Shown in pieces: positions 1 through 8,509 of a stretch of 20,000 nt of DNA; positions within the stretch are counted from its first letter, which is position 1; each line of letters begins with the position of its first letter. The stretch is from assembly GCA_002005505.1 (NCBI GenBank), contig MVGU01001273.1, positions 125,001 through 145,000 of the forward strand, in the 5' to 3' direction. A program made the position numbers and the translations under genes. Under the pieces are notes generated by a model. That model searched no databases. It saw nothing but the letters and a program-made list of their open reading frames with translations, and was not told the DNA's origin. This DNA is from Botryococcus braunii. Lineage: Eukaryota > Chlorophyta > Trebouxiophyceae.

Positions 1-31
1 CGGCCTTAAAACCTGCGGAAAGGAAAAGTGG

Positions 32-59
32 GTGTTGGAAGCAAACAACCTTCCAACAC
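32..59. repeat. Perfect 10-bp stem-loop
   Basis: GTGTTGGAAG (32-41) and CTTCCAACAC (50-59) are exact reverse complements around an 8-base loop. No gene is attached to it and no T-run follows. It may be chance or a remnant of a foldback element. The rest of 1-362 shows no coding or repeat signal that I can identify. Confidence 0.6.
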
Positions 60-362
60 AGTTCTAAACTCTAATCATTCTTCGTCAATCGGTAACTTAG
101 AACCACGGAGTGTGTTTTTAGGGTGGTCACATTGGTACGAGGAGCATAACTGGTAGGGGCATCTGCGTGCTGGGATCGGTTTTCCTACGTAACTATTACA
201 CGCGGTCGTACCGTCAGCACTTTTTTTACAAGTTAAAAGCGGATTCGTTACGAACTGGCATGTACCCCACCAATCTGGTATTACCAGAACCTTGGTTTCA
301 ACACTCTGTTCCCTTGTACTAAGGCCCCTTAACTAGAATATGCGCGACGCACTTGCTGTGCA

Positions 363-534
363 CAATTGCGGATGCAATAAGCCTCACGACTTGTGAACAG
401 TGCATGCGGGCATGCATGCCCGCATATGCAGCATGGAGGAATGCAGCATATTATGGAAGCCGCTGCTAGCATAGCATTGTACAATGCTAGTGCTACACTG
501 CTGTATATGCTATGCTATACTTAATGTAGCAGCA
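363..534. repeat. Foldback-type dispersed repeat, copy C1
   Basis: This 172-bp segment is repeated in direct orientation at 2893-3067. Both copies run from CAATTGC to GTAGCAGCA. Inside C1 there is a 22-bp perfect palindrome at 404-425 and an 18-bp perfect palindrome at 472-489. Longer imperfect arms also pair (AGCATAGCAT at 468-477 with ATGCTATGCT at 507-516, GCTGCTA near 463 with TAGCAGC near 527). The foldback character suggests a MITE or SINE-like element. There is no coding potential and the family is unknown. Confidence 0.75.
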
Positions 535-1075
535 TCTTCACGAGGATTTTTCTGGTATCGTACAAACATATTGACAAGTCCGACGCACCCCAATAATCTG
601 AGCAAGTGGACATCCGATAGAGGTATTCCTAAATTAAGACAAGGAAGGAATTTAGAACTATTTTGTTACATCCAGAACCAGATACTACGGCTGAAAGGCT
701 GACGACAGAACTGTCAAGGATCCAGATCCCCTGTAGCTATTACGCTCTGGCCATGGATGTCCCTATCGTCAGGCCTGACGCTTTCATGTAGGCCTTTATA
801 TGGTGATCACCAAAAACTTGCAGCCTCTTCAGAAGCTTCGCCGTCTTGCTGCCACACGAAACCAGCCCCAAAAAACTGATTGAACTCGAACGAAACATGG
901 CTAAACAGGGATCGAGGCGTACTACTAGCTAGTAGTACGCCTATATATAGGTCTCCCCGAGGACAACACTTTGCCTTCAGAGCGTCTGAAGGTCCCGACT
1001 TGAGAACTTGCATTTGATTTTTGCCCGCCTGCAGTTGGACACAGGGTGGACACAACTTGTGTGACACTGCCACAC
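535..1075. other. Unassigned spacer
   Basis: I see no recognisable gene in this stretch. Short open frames on both strands lack conserved motifs. The only notable signal is the palindrome plus TATA-like run at 915-950. Confidence 0.5.
915..942. repeat. 28-bp perfect palindrome with no spacer
   Basis: AGGCGTACTACTAG (915-928) is followed at once by its exact reverse complement (929-942). The symmetry breaks at 914/943. A TATA-like palindrome, CTATATATAG, overlaps its right edge at 941-950. The sequence could extrude as a cruciform or bind a dimeric factor. It is also compatible with the centre of a small foldback insertion. Function is not known. Confidence 0.8.
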
Positions 1076-2152
1076 AAGTGAAGCATATCCTACCCGCAAA
1101 CCACGTCCCAGCCTGAACTAGCCAGCCTGAACTTGTGAGGTGCCCCATGTGAGCGTACACGTGATTGACGTGCGATCAGCAATGGCAATGGCGATATGGG
1201 TGTTTGCCAGCCAGGTCCGTTGCCTTACTAGGACAGGTCTTGGATGCGTCATGCAAGGATCCGATTTTGGCACAAAAGATTCTGCCTCGCTGAACTCTAG
1301 ACAGCTGTAACATCTCCTCCTCGAGCAGAAGTGGGACTTCATCAGCCCCACGGTGATTCCCGCATGTCCGCGGCCTGAGGCCCTCACCCGTACCACGTGA
1401 TAATATTGAAACGGACTCCCGAAATATCGGTCATCGGCCTGGCCCGTCCTTGGACAAGACATGGTCTTATACTGCCGAATGGGCAATCGTTCAAAACCAA
1501 GTCTGTTTGCCATCATTTGGTTTTGAGTTCCTTGGATCCGCAACCTTTGTTACAGGGCGTTGAGCACGGCATCTTTGGGGTAAGGCAAAGAAATTCGCAT
1601 ATCAATGGCATTACTGAAACTTTGTCGTCTAGTCTTCAACGAAAATGGCCCAAATGTGCTGCAAACAAAGGAGTTCTTGCAATTTACTCCACTTGGTTGG
1701 GCTACCCGGACACAAACCGTACACGCCGGGGTTATCTCCCATGGCCAGAACTACATGAAACACTTTTTCACAACTTTGATTTTGAACAGAGTTATTCAAA
1801 TGCCAACCAGTTAACCAAAAAATTAATACACCTTGATATTCTGGTTTTCGACCCAGTTCCGATATGCACATGTTGCCTAGTGCGACTCGTTGCAATCGGT
1901 GTGATACGTGTTAGGCAGCAAACTCAAGCTAGCAACAAAATTTATCCATCATATGGATGTCTTTGAAGCAATGTGCAATGTGGTTGTACAGGCGGGGCCC
2001 CGGTCTAATATGGGCCGTCTTGCGGGGCGTATATCACACATAGCTTTTCTTTTTGCCTGCAGCTATGTCACTGGCCATGGAATGGAGGGTTCCTCGTATC
2101 AAATGTATCAGTTTCAGGTGAGACATCGGATGGTTGTGAGCTTGTTTGAATT
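1076..2152 (+). repeat. 1.1-kb duplicated unit, copy A (uninterrupted)
   Basis: This unit is homologous along its length to copy B, which lies in two pieces (4040-4344 and 10914-11848). Landmarks shared in order are: GTGAAGCATATCC near the start; a stretch of about 60 bp around 1172-1232 that is almost identical to 4151-4211; the block around GTTGAGCACGGCATC (1560 and 11275); CCTAGTGCGACT; and the segment ending ATCAGTTTCAGGTGAG. Similarity fades about 35-45 bp past that point. Reading frames are partly kept (for example a run containing LLQGVEHG in both), and strong splice-like sites are conserved. It may be a duplicated gene fragment or an unknown element. I do not recognise the protein. 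Confidence 0.8.
2063..2117 (+). other. Candidate 55-bp exon in copy A
   Basis: A pyrimidine-rich tract ending TTTTTGCCTGCAG precedes 2063, and a GTGAG donor follows 2117. The same acceptor, 55-bp length and donor occur in copy B (11754-11808), with only 4 differences in 55 bases. In one frame it reads through a possible phase-0 intron (GT at 2118 to TTTAG near 2202) into an open segment encoding VIFKCTILGYGSTIH. All three frames are open in this short stretch, so the coding frame is not settled. An upstream donor, GTAAGG, is conserved at 1580 and 11296. Confidence 0.35.
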
Positions 2153-2363
2153 TAAATTCTGTTGAGTTGTGAACATACATTATTGAATGCCTTGTGCTTT
2201 AGGTGATCTTCAAATGTACAATATTAGGATACGGGTCCACTATCCACGTAAGGTACCTCAAGACACGTTCGGATGAGGTCTATTTCGAACATAAGGTACA
2301 TTGTGATTGTGATCACACGTTTGTGATCGATCTCTTAAGGCTGCTGTCGTCGCTTAGTTGGGC

Positions 2364-2502
2364 AACTGGTTTGGAAAGATGCTGGGCATTCTTGATGCTA
2401 GTCTTTTCCATTTAATTAGATGTGCAATATATATAGCAGACAGTCGTCCGGACTGGAGCTTGAGGCACCCACTTTAACGACCTGTCTGCATGTTTACAGG
2501 TG
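2364..2502. repeat. Direct repeat D1
   Basis: About 139 bp running from AACTGGTTTGGAAAGATGC to CATGTTTACAGGTG. It is repeated at 2704-2854 with small indels (an extra TATA step here, an extra AAAGTTAAAGTAAATTT-like stretch in D2). It ends with an acceptor-like TTTACAG in both copies. No protein is recognised. Confidence 0.85.
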
Positions 2503-2703
2503 CGACGAAGCAGTGTGTGGTGTGTAAGATGTGGCATGTGTGATTGCTGAAGTGTGAGTGACCCATCTTAGTGTACAATCAAGCCACCCAAACAGTTAAG
2601 GGACGGACGCTTGATTGAGTATAGGAAGGTACTCGTTCTTAGCCGTCAGGAGCTTATCCGTGGTTGTTGATCGTAATGCTCACTGTCAGATCATCGTGTA
2701 ACG

Positions 2704-2854
2704 AACTGGTTTGGAAAGATGCTGGGCATTCTTGATGCTAGTCTTGTCCATTGAGTTAGATGTGCAATATAGCAGACAGTCGTCCGGACTGGAGCTTGAG
2801 GACCTACTTTAAAGTTAAAGTAAATTTAACGACCTGTCTGCATGTTTACAGGTG
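2704..2854. repeat. Direct repeat D2
   Basis: Second copy of the 2364-2502 repeat, 340 bp downstream in the same orientation and over 85% alike by eye. The 200 bp between the copies (2503-2703) show no similarity to each other or to other parts of the window. Confidence 0.85.
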
Positions 2855-2892
2855 ATGCCGAGTGCCCATAACCTAACAAATTCAAACAAGCT

Positions 2893-3067
2893 CAATTGCC
2901 TATGCAATAAGCCTCACGAGTTATGAATGGTGCATGGGGGCATGCAGCATGGAGGAATGCAGCATGTTATGGAAGCAGCTGCTACCACAGCATTAATGTA
3001 TTGTACAATATTGTACAATGCTAGTGCTATATTGCTGTATATGCCATGCTATGCTAATGTAGCAGCA
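2893..3067. repeat. Foldback-type dispersed repeat, copy C2
   Basis: Direct copy of 363-534. The 22-bp palindrome of C1 is missing here because of a short deletion, while the ATTGTACAAT palindrome core is doubled (3000-3009 and 3010-3019). The inner hairpin of the family is therefore variable. Confidence 0.75.
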
Positions 3068-3130
3068 CATTTTTAGCATAATGGCATCATCAAAATAGAA
3101 TTTGTAGAATTTGGAATTGGAATATAAATC

Positions 3131-3244
3131 CCTGTAACTCACACTCTTTGAGTAAGTGAACTGTGCCCAAGAGAAGCTTGTAGAAGTGGACGAAACACGA
3201 CCAAGCAAACGGGACAGGAGCTTGATAAGGGAAACTCAAGACTG
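3131..3244 (-). repeat. 114-bp perfect direct repeat, copy 1
   Basis: Every base of 3131-3244 matches 3280-3393, with a 35-bp spacer (period 149). Perfect identity, unlike the diverged repeats around it, points to a very recent duplication or an assembly artefact. On the minus strand it lies downstream of a TATAAATA box (3415-3422), so it could be transcribed leader or LTR sequence. No integrase, RT or primer-binding site is present nearby. Confidence 0.9.
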
Positions 3245-3279
3245 TTACAATAACAACTAATCTAATGATGTTGCAATTA

Positions 3280-3393
3280 CCTGTAACTCACACTCTTTGA
3301 GTAAGTGAACTGTGCCCAAGAGAAGCTTGTAGAAGTGGACGAAACACGACCAAGCAAACGGGACAGGAGCTTGATAAGGGAAACTCAAGACTG
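3280..3393 (-). repeat. 114-bp perfect direct repeat, copy 2
   Basis: Identical to 3131-3244. Read on the minus strand, this copy ends at 3280 with a donor-like CAG/GTAATT, while copy 1 continues CAG/GGATTT, so only one of the two has a possible 5' splice site. Confidence 0.9.
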
Positions 3394-3414
3394 ACTGTCC
3401 CTTTGGGCACTTCC

Positions 3415-3422
3415 TATTTATA
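3415..3422 (-). promoter_or_regulatory. TATAAATA core-promoter-like box
   Basis: The minus strand reads TATAAATA about 25-30 bp upstream of the duplicated 114-bp leader-like repeats. An inverted pair (CTTTGGGCAC here, GTGCCCAAG in the repeats) lies nearby. This fits an LTR or gene promoter of unknown ownership, with no direct support for activity. Confidence 0.25.
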
Positions 3423-3997
3423 CTAACTAAGGAGACTATAGATTAATTAGCCTCATGACAGGTTTGCAACTCCAGATCTTGAAAGCGTACGGGCACGATC
3501 AAGTTTGCATGCCATCAGTACTATGCACTGGAATTTCAATGTATGATATGATTCGACATGGTCGTCGATGAACAGTGCGAATCTCGGTCGATGAAAGTCT
3601 CGAATCTAAGTGACTCGGAACTTTAACTCTCGACCGAAACGAACCTCGAATCAAACACCAAGGACCGTAGGACTTAAAGTCTCACGATCGATGAGATCCG
3701 GAATAAGTATACCTTACTAGAAAACTGGCAGAAAACAGGCCGAATTGTACCAAGGCCCCTATAAACCACTATGAGTGTCAATTTACTTTAAAGTACCATA
3801 TAGTACCAACACACCCAAGTGAACTAAGATTGTACCTTATTGTTTATGAGCATTCTAAGTATTATAAACCTTTGAAATGAATTGATGTAGCTCACAAACA
3901 TGCTATTATGAAATGACCCAACATGTTAGAGAAATACCTAAGGTATACATGTTAGTGTCCATTTTTCTAACACACATTCTGGAGGGAGGCATGGCCA
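3423..3997. other. Unassigned spacer
   Basis: No coding signature, repeat or RNA gene is evident in these 575 bp. The sequence has many CGA-containing words (CTCGA, CGATGA), but I could not define a repeat unit. Confidence 0.4.
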
Positions 3998-4053
3998 TGT
4001 ATGTGAAGCCATGGCACATCTGTGAAGCCATGGCGTATATGTGAAGCATATCC
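3998..4053. repeat. 19-bp tandem repeat, three units
   Basis: TGTGAAGC recurs at 4002, 4021 and 4040, a strict 19-bp period. The first two units share TGTGAAGCCATGGC and the last has TGTGAAGCATATCC. The last unit is also the left end of copy B, so copy B may begin inside or next to this small expansion. Confidence 0.7.
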
Positions 4054-4344
4054 AAACTGCAAATCACGTGCCAGCCTGAATCTCTTCTTCTTGCCAGCCT
4101 GATCTTCTGAGCGTGCCCCTTGTGGGCGTGCACGTGCTTGAAATGCCAGTGCGATCAGCAATGGCAATGGCGATATGGGTGTTTGCCAGCCAGGTCCGTT
4201 GCCTTACTAGGAAAATTGTTGGATGCGACATGCAAAGATCCGATTTCGGCACACAAGATTCTGCCTGCGTTGAACTCTGACTGTAACTTCTTCCTTCTTC
4301 TTCTGACAGCTGTAAAATCTCCTCCTCCCCCAGCAGAAGTGGGA
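4040..4344 (+). repeat. 1.1-kb duplicated unit, copy B, left part
   Basis: Matches copy A from 1076 to about 1342. The homology stops at GCAGAAGTGGGA (4333-4344), where a retroelement block begins. It resumes at 10914 with AAGTAGGGA. Copy A carries the uninterrupted junction. A pyrimidine-rich expansion (around 4283-4307) is present here but not in copy A. Confidence 0.8.
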
Positions 4345-4364
4345 AGAAGAAGAAGAAGAAGAAG
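4345..4364. repeat. (GAA)n tract at the block edge
   Basis: An AGA/GAA triplet run lies exactly at the left junction of the inserted block. Read on the minus strand it is (CTT)n, resembling the CTTCTTCTTT stretch near the 3' end of the minus-strand LINE. It could therefore be a retroelement tail or a slippage-expanded junction. Confidence 0.7.
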
Positions 4365-4815
4365 TTGTACCTCAGCTCGTCAGCGGGTCACCCGGGAACC
4401 CGCCTTTCCCACCCCTGTCCCTGGCCAGGAGCGCCGTCGCGCAGACCTCCGCCTCCATGCGTGGGAGGAGGGGCGTGACCTTTATATCGACATCGTTGGC
4501 TCTTCCCCACTCACAGTTGCCAACTTGCTGCACTTCGTGCCGGGTGGGGCCGCCGCGCGCGCTGCCCAAGACAAGCAGACCCGCTATGCTGTCGTGTTGT
4601 CGCGTCAGCAGCCGCCTGTGGCTTTCCAAGCCTTCGCTTTTGAAACATTGGGAGGGTTGCATGCTGATGCGCTGGCCTTGTTGCAGAGGCTCCAGGGGCT
4701 TTTGAACCAAGCCATCATTGCTCAAGAAGATGTGGAGGGATATTTTGTCATTCGTCGGGTCAGTTTCATCATTGCGGCGGCTGTGGGTCGCCAGCTGGCC
4801 GCTCGCCGGGTGTGA
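4363..4815 (+). pseudogene. Retroelement C-terminal nuclease-like domain fragment
   Basis: This open frame ends at a TGA (4813-4815) and has no credible own start: it is open through the GAA tract into unrelated copy B sequence. From about 4430 it reads RRADLRLHAWEEGRDLYIDI, then VGSSPLT, a PGGAAARA segment, K-x2-RYA, FQAFAFETLGGLHADAL, and ends RRVSFIIAAAVGRQLAARR. I recall this order from the C-terminal region of reverse-transcriptase polyproteins of algal and marine-animal retroelements. The spaced acidic residues (RRAD..., LYIDI) and the later K fit a PD-(D/E)XK-type nuclease fold; that fold call is inference. With RT absent it is a 5'-truncated 3' fragment. It is GC-rich, like the minus-strand LINE. 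A host-gene exon is unlikely given its setting. Confidence 0.55.
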
Positions 4816-4877
4816 CTCATAGCTTGACACATTGGGGGTTTGGGTCCCTGAACATTGGGCTGGTCTTTTTTACTCCA

Positions 4878-4925
4878 CTCTTGTAAAGAAAGAAGAAGTT
4901 ACATCTGTCCAGCCACGAGGGCATG
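4878..4925 (-). other. Conserved LINE 3'-terminal motif (minus element)
   Basis: Read 5' to 3' on the minus strand it runs CATGCCCTCGTGGCTGG, GATGTAA, a CTTCTTCTTTCTTT run, then CAAGAG. The same order appears at the end of the + strand LINE (10766-10814). GCC-CTCGT-GGC can form a 3-bp stem with a 5-base loop. 'Stringent' LINEs are known to have their RT recognise a 3' stem-loop, so this is a candidate for that role. Confidence 0.6.
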
Positions 4926-5023
4926 ATGAGATGTCCACAACACACACACAAGCCAAAACTAGGAAGAACTAACCACAAGAAGTGGCCAAGCGAAGAGCGA
5001 AGGCATAACTGAGCAAACGAAAA

Positions 5024-5053
5024 GGGGAAGGAAGGGGGGATAGGGGGGGGGGG
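5024..5053 (+). other. G-rich tract, G-quadruplex-capable, in LINE 3' UTR
   Basis: G4, G6 and G11 runs lie within 30 bases on the + strand, just after the ORF2 stop. That suffices for a four-tract G-quadruplex. In the LINE RNA (minus strand) it is C-rich, so the G4 would form on the template DNA strand or first-strand cDNA, not on the mRNA. Confidence 0.6.
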
Positions 5054-5079
5054 CAGCCACAGACGTGGCTGCGGCCAAG

Positions 5080-8000
5080 TCACCGTAGCCGGCGTAAATC
5101 AGCACGAGCCTGGAATGCATCCGAGATAAAGGAGACGACCGCACGCAAGTCAGCGTGCCAAATGAACTGCCGAAGAGATCTAGAAGGACCCACAAACAAG
5201 TGGGGATAACGGTCCCGCACCGCAGTAAGAGCGGGACAGTGAAAGACAAAGTGGTGTTCATCACCCACAGAGGAGCCACACATATCACACAGGCGCTGAA
5301 GGCGCGGAAGACGTTGTCTGCGGCCCATGTCAATGGGGAGGCCATGAACACCAAGACGAAACCTGAGAAAGAGCCGGACCTTGGCAACATCAAGAGACAG
5401 ATAAAGGAGGCGGGAGCGCTGAGCCTTAGTGGGCCGCGCAAACCACCGCACATAAGTACATAGCTGGGGATCAGCAGGGGCTAACCGAGGGGAGACATGG
5501 AGAGAGGCCACAGGGAGGGTATTGGCCTGCCTAATGAGAGCTAAAAAGGTATCCATATCAACGGGCTGCGGGCGCTGACAATCAGCCGCATAGGGGTAAC
5601 CTAAGCGGCGAAGGGCAGCGATAAAAGAACCCGCCCAGGACGGGGAACGAGGCGTTACGCCATAGTAGCATGAGTCCCTATGAATACGTGCATACAAGTG
5701 GTCGGGTGGGAGATCCACCAGAGAGTTCCAAAAGGTGACCACACGCTTGAACCAGATATGATGAAGGGGCCAAACGCCAACCTCAGCAAGGAGCACATCG
5801 GTGCGGACCGTTTGACGAACCCCAAGGATCATCCGTAACATAGTAAGAAAATCCTTTTCTAAATCCTTAGCGGAGGGCCGAGTGGAAGATGGGGAAAACA
5901 CCCGTAGACCCCAAACCTCACACCCATATGAGCAAGCAGGCACCACACATGCTAAGAAGAGACGCAAGAGAATACCGATCGAGGTGGCACATTTGAGGTT
6001 ACCATAACGCGTGCTAATAGTAGACCAGGCCCCCCACATCTTGCCACGTAAATGGCCAAAGGTGGCCCCAATGCCTGAAGCCGTAGAAAGCATGACACCT
6101 AAATGACGAGCCTGGGTCACCTGAGGCAGGGCTTGACCCTCATACAGCACGGGAGGGGGGGCCTCCTTCGAGGGGGGGAAGACCATGGCATGGCACTTAG
6201 GAACACGCACCCGCATACGTGCGGAGTGGCACCACTCTGAAGCAGCGGGGAGAAGGTGAGCCTGCAACTCCTCCAGGGACTTGGCCTGGAGTGTATAGTC
6301 ATCAGCATAACCTTGAATAGGGACACAACGACCATCCCGGGTGGCGGGTCCCATACCCGGACACCGAGCTTCAATATAACGAATCAGACCATCCGAATAA
6401 AGACCAAACAGAGTAGGACTTATAGGGGATCCTTGGAGGATACCGACCTGAGGCTTCAGGAGCTCCCCAGAGGTGCCCCCTACACATAAAGTGACTTGGG
6501 CATCTTCATATAAAGATTTAACAGCAGCCAAGAATTGGTCCGGTACCCCCACCCGAGTTAAGGCCTCCCAAAGAAGGGGGCGAGGAACCCGATCATAGGC
6601 TTTACTTAAATCTAAAGAGCATAAGAATAAGGGGTGATCTTTGGTAGCAAGGTCAATGAAGTGTTGGATCGCAAAAAGCTGATGCAATGTGGAGAAGCCC
6701 GGGCGGAACCCCGTTTGTGCCTGACAGCGCAACCCCTTGGATTCCACGTGCCGAATAAGCCTAGTGTTCAACAGGGTGGCGTACAGCCGCATGAAGGGTT
6801 CAGGGACAGCAAGAGGGCGGTAATTCGCCGGATCCAGAGCGTCCGTTGCCCCTGGTTTGAACACGGGGACCACCCGGGACACATTGAAATGAGGGGGAAT
6901 TGTCCCCGCCTGAAACATAGCATTGACAATGGTTAACAGAATCGGTGCCAGGATATGGGGGTCCTGTCGGCCAGTTTGGGGGTCCGGGGGGCGTTGGGCA
7001 AATCGAAGAAATTCAGAGGGAAAACCCTGAAACCCAACACTCCTCCCTGTGTGCAAGGCACTAAGAGCATCCTCCATTTCCTGTAAGGTGAAGGGTTGGT
7101 TAAGCGATACGTCGGGTACGAGGGTGGTCGGATATGCCACTTCCGACAAGGGCATAAGGGGTTCGTCCGGGGTGTCAATATCCCCCCGAGTGAACTCAGA
7201 CATGAAAGTGTTCCAAACCTCATGGTCATGTAAGGGCAAAGGGCAAAGAAGGGGGATGGCCACGGAAGGTCCGCCAAAACTGACGAGGGCAAGTATGAAA
7301 GAGAGCAACACACTCTTCTAACTGGGACATGAGCCACGCCCGTTTACGGGATCCCACATAAGAGTGGTAGTGCCGCTCGAGTCCACGTACCAAGGGGGCA
7401 GAAAACCCGTGGAGGCGACCGGCCCGCCGCCAGTCCCGCTTGAGTCTAACACATTCCTGGTCATAAAACGGCTGATGGGGGCGAGTCCTAGCCTGAGAAC
7501 CTAACCGAACAGTATGCAGCCGCATGTCTGCAGCGTGAGCAGCATCGCCTAAAACCCCGGATAAGGTATGTAGCGCTTGCTCCACATGCCCAGCCAACGC
7601 TAAGTCAGCACAACGACCCAAGGCGGGAGCAGCAAGCTCCAAGTGACGCACATAATCTACACGACAACCCCCTTTCCAATGGACTTGTCGCAGGGGCAAC
7701 CCAAAATGCGAACTGTCAGAAACAGCAGCACAACGCATGGGTAAGGCAAAGGAGGTGGTGATACTATAATGGTCAGAACCCTTCAACTCAGTGGCGACCG
7801 TAACAGACTGGATACAGGCATGGAGAGACGAGGAAACCAAAATATGGTCTGGCCTAGTCGCAGAGGTACGGGCGGTGGCCCTATAGGTGGGAGGAGCATG
7901 CAAGTCACCTGAGACACAGCCTGTACAAATAACTAACGCAGTCTGATCAGCCAATTTGACAAGTTGGCGGCCACTAGTATCTTGACCACAGAAGCGGCCT

Positions 8001-8506
8001 AAATCGGCCGAAGAAGATGTGGAAACAGATGCAATGTGTCCATTGAAGTCACCCCCCACAAAGACACAACCGTCCAGGGATGACAAAACCCCATAGAGCT
8101 CATCATAACGAGCGGCCAGAGGTACAGGCTGAAGTAACGGAGACCCAGAGGGGGGGATATAGACATTGCCCAAGTAGACGGGGGGATGGGTGCCATGCAT
8201 GAACCGTAAAGATACCCAGAGTGAGGAGGACGTGTGTGCCCACAGCTGAGCACTATATAATGAACTAACCTTAACTGCAATAAGCAAACCATAGCCTTTC
8301 TTTTCATGAGAAACCTCAGGTGGAGAACAAAAAAGCTGATAGCCCCTGAAAAGGTTGGGGTCAATGTATTTCTGTTGTGTCTCTTGCAACAGTACTACAT
8401 CGAACGCAGGAAAGAAACGATCATAGTCATGGAGCTCATATTTAGACTCGGATAATCCACGGACATTCCAAGTAAGAATAGAGAGAGGGACTTGGCCAAC
8501 AGATCC
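5080..8506 (-). pseudogene. LINE ORF2: APE endonuclease plus reverse transcriptase (frameshifted)
   Basis: The endonuclease (8506-7226) shows the APE-family set: WNVRGLS at residues 13-19 after the ORF1 stop, LLQET with catalytic Glu about 42, YIPP, GGDFNGH, TRPDHILVSS and GSDHYSI. It nicks target DNA for priming. The RT (frame from 7311) shows NYRPLAV, QTGFRPG, DLSKAYD (catalytic Asp about 6610), [17 protein letters not shown] (about 6298-6309), RHLGVML and YGCEVW. A C-terminal CCHC knuckle (CDMC...DEHH...FHC) lies near 5250-5300. It ends in TGA. The two frames are separated by a 7-bp tandem duplication (7234-7247). Discounting it, the frame runs uninterrupted for 1,140 codons including the stop, a normal length. 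There is no ATG between the ORF1 stop and the first endonuclease motifs; the first in-frame ATG is about 100 codons in. This copy is inactive unless frameshifted. Confidence 0.85.
7234..7247 (-). repeat. 7-bp tandem duplication that breaks ORF2
   Basis: GGGCAAA occurs twice in tandem on the + strand (TTTGCCC twice on the coding strand). Seven extra bases shift the frame by one at the endonuclease-RT linker, giving a premature TGA about 15 bases downstream. Dropping either copy brings the two halves into one frame exactly. Confidence 0.85.
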
Positions 8507-8509
8507 CTA
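8507..8509 (-). other. In-frame TAG joining ORF1 and ORF2
   Basis: ORF1 ends ...SPMCA, TAG, and ORF2 continues in the same frame with GSVGQVPLSILTWNVRGL. No ATG lies between. This would suit stop-codon readthrough, or it could be a nonsense mutation in a single-ORF element. The base after TAG is G. Confidence 0.6.

Noticed and set aside
1118..1966. Long open frames on both strands of copy A as genes
   Set aside because: They overlap on opposite strands and break in copy B at different points. No protein family is recognised, so I report only the repeat and the splice-flanked segment.
363..3067. C1 and C2 as LTRs of a 2.7-kb retrotransposon
   Set aside because: The copies can be trimmed to TG...CA and a TGGTATC word lies 18 bp after C1. 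But the homology extends beyond the TG, there is no purine tract before C2, no flanking duplication, and no gag or pol inside.
3131..3422. Solo LTR on the minus strand
   Set aside because: TATAAATA and a leader-like repeat are present, but no flanking target duplication, polyadenylation signal or clear TG/CA ends could be placed. It is kept only as a duplication and a weak promoter call.
8507..8509. Alternative nuclear code with UAG as glutamine (as in some ulvophyte algae)
   Set aside because: Only one TAG interrupts more than 1,400 codons of this LINE, the other RT fragment has none before its end, and CAA/CAG are used normally. A reassigned code should show many in-frame TAG/TAA codons.
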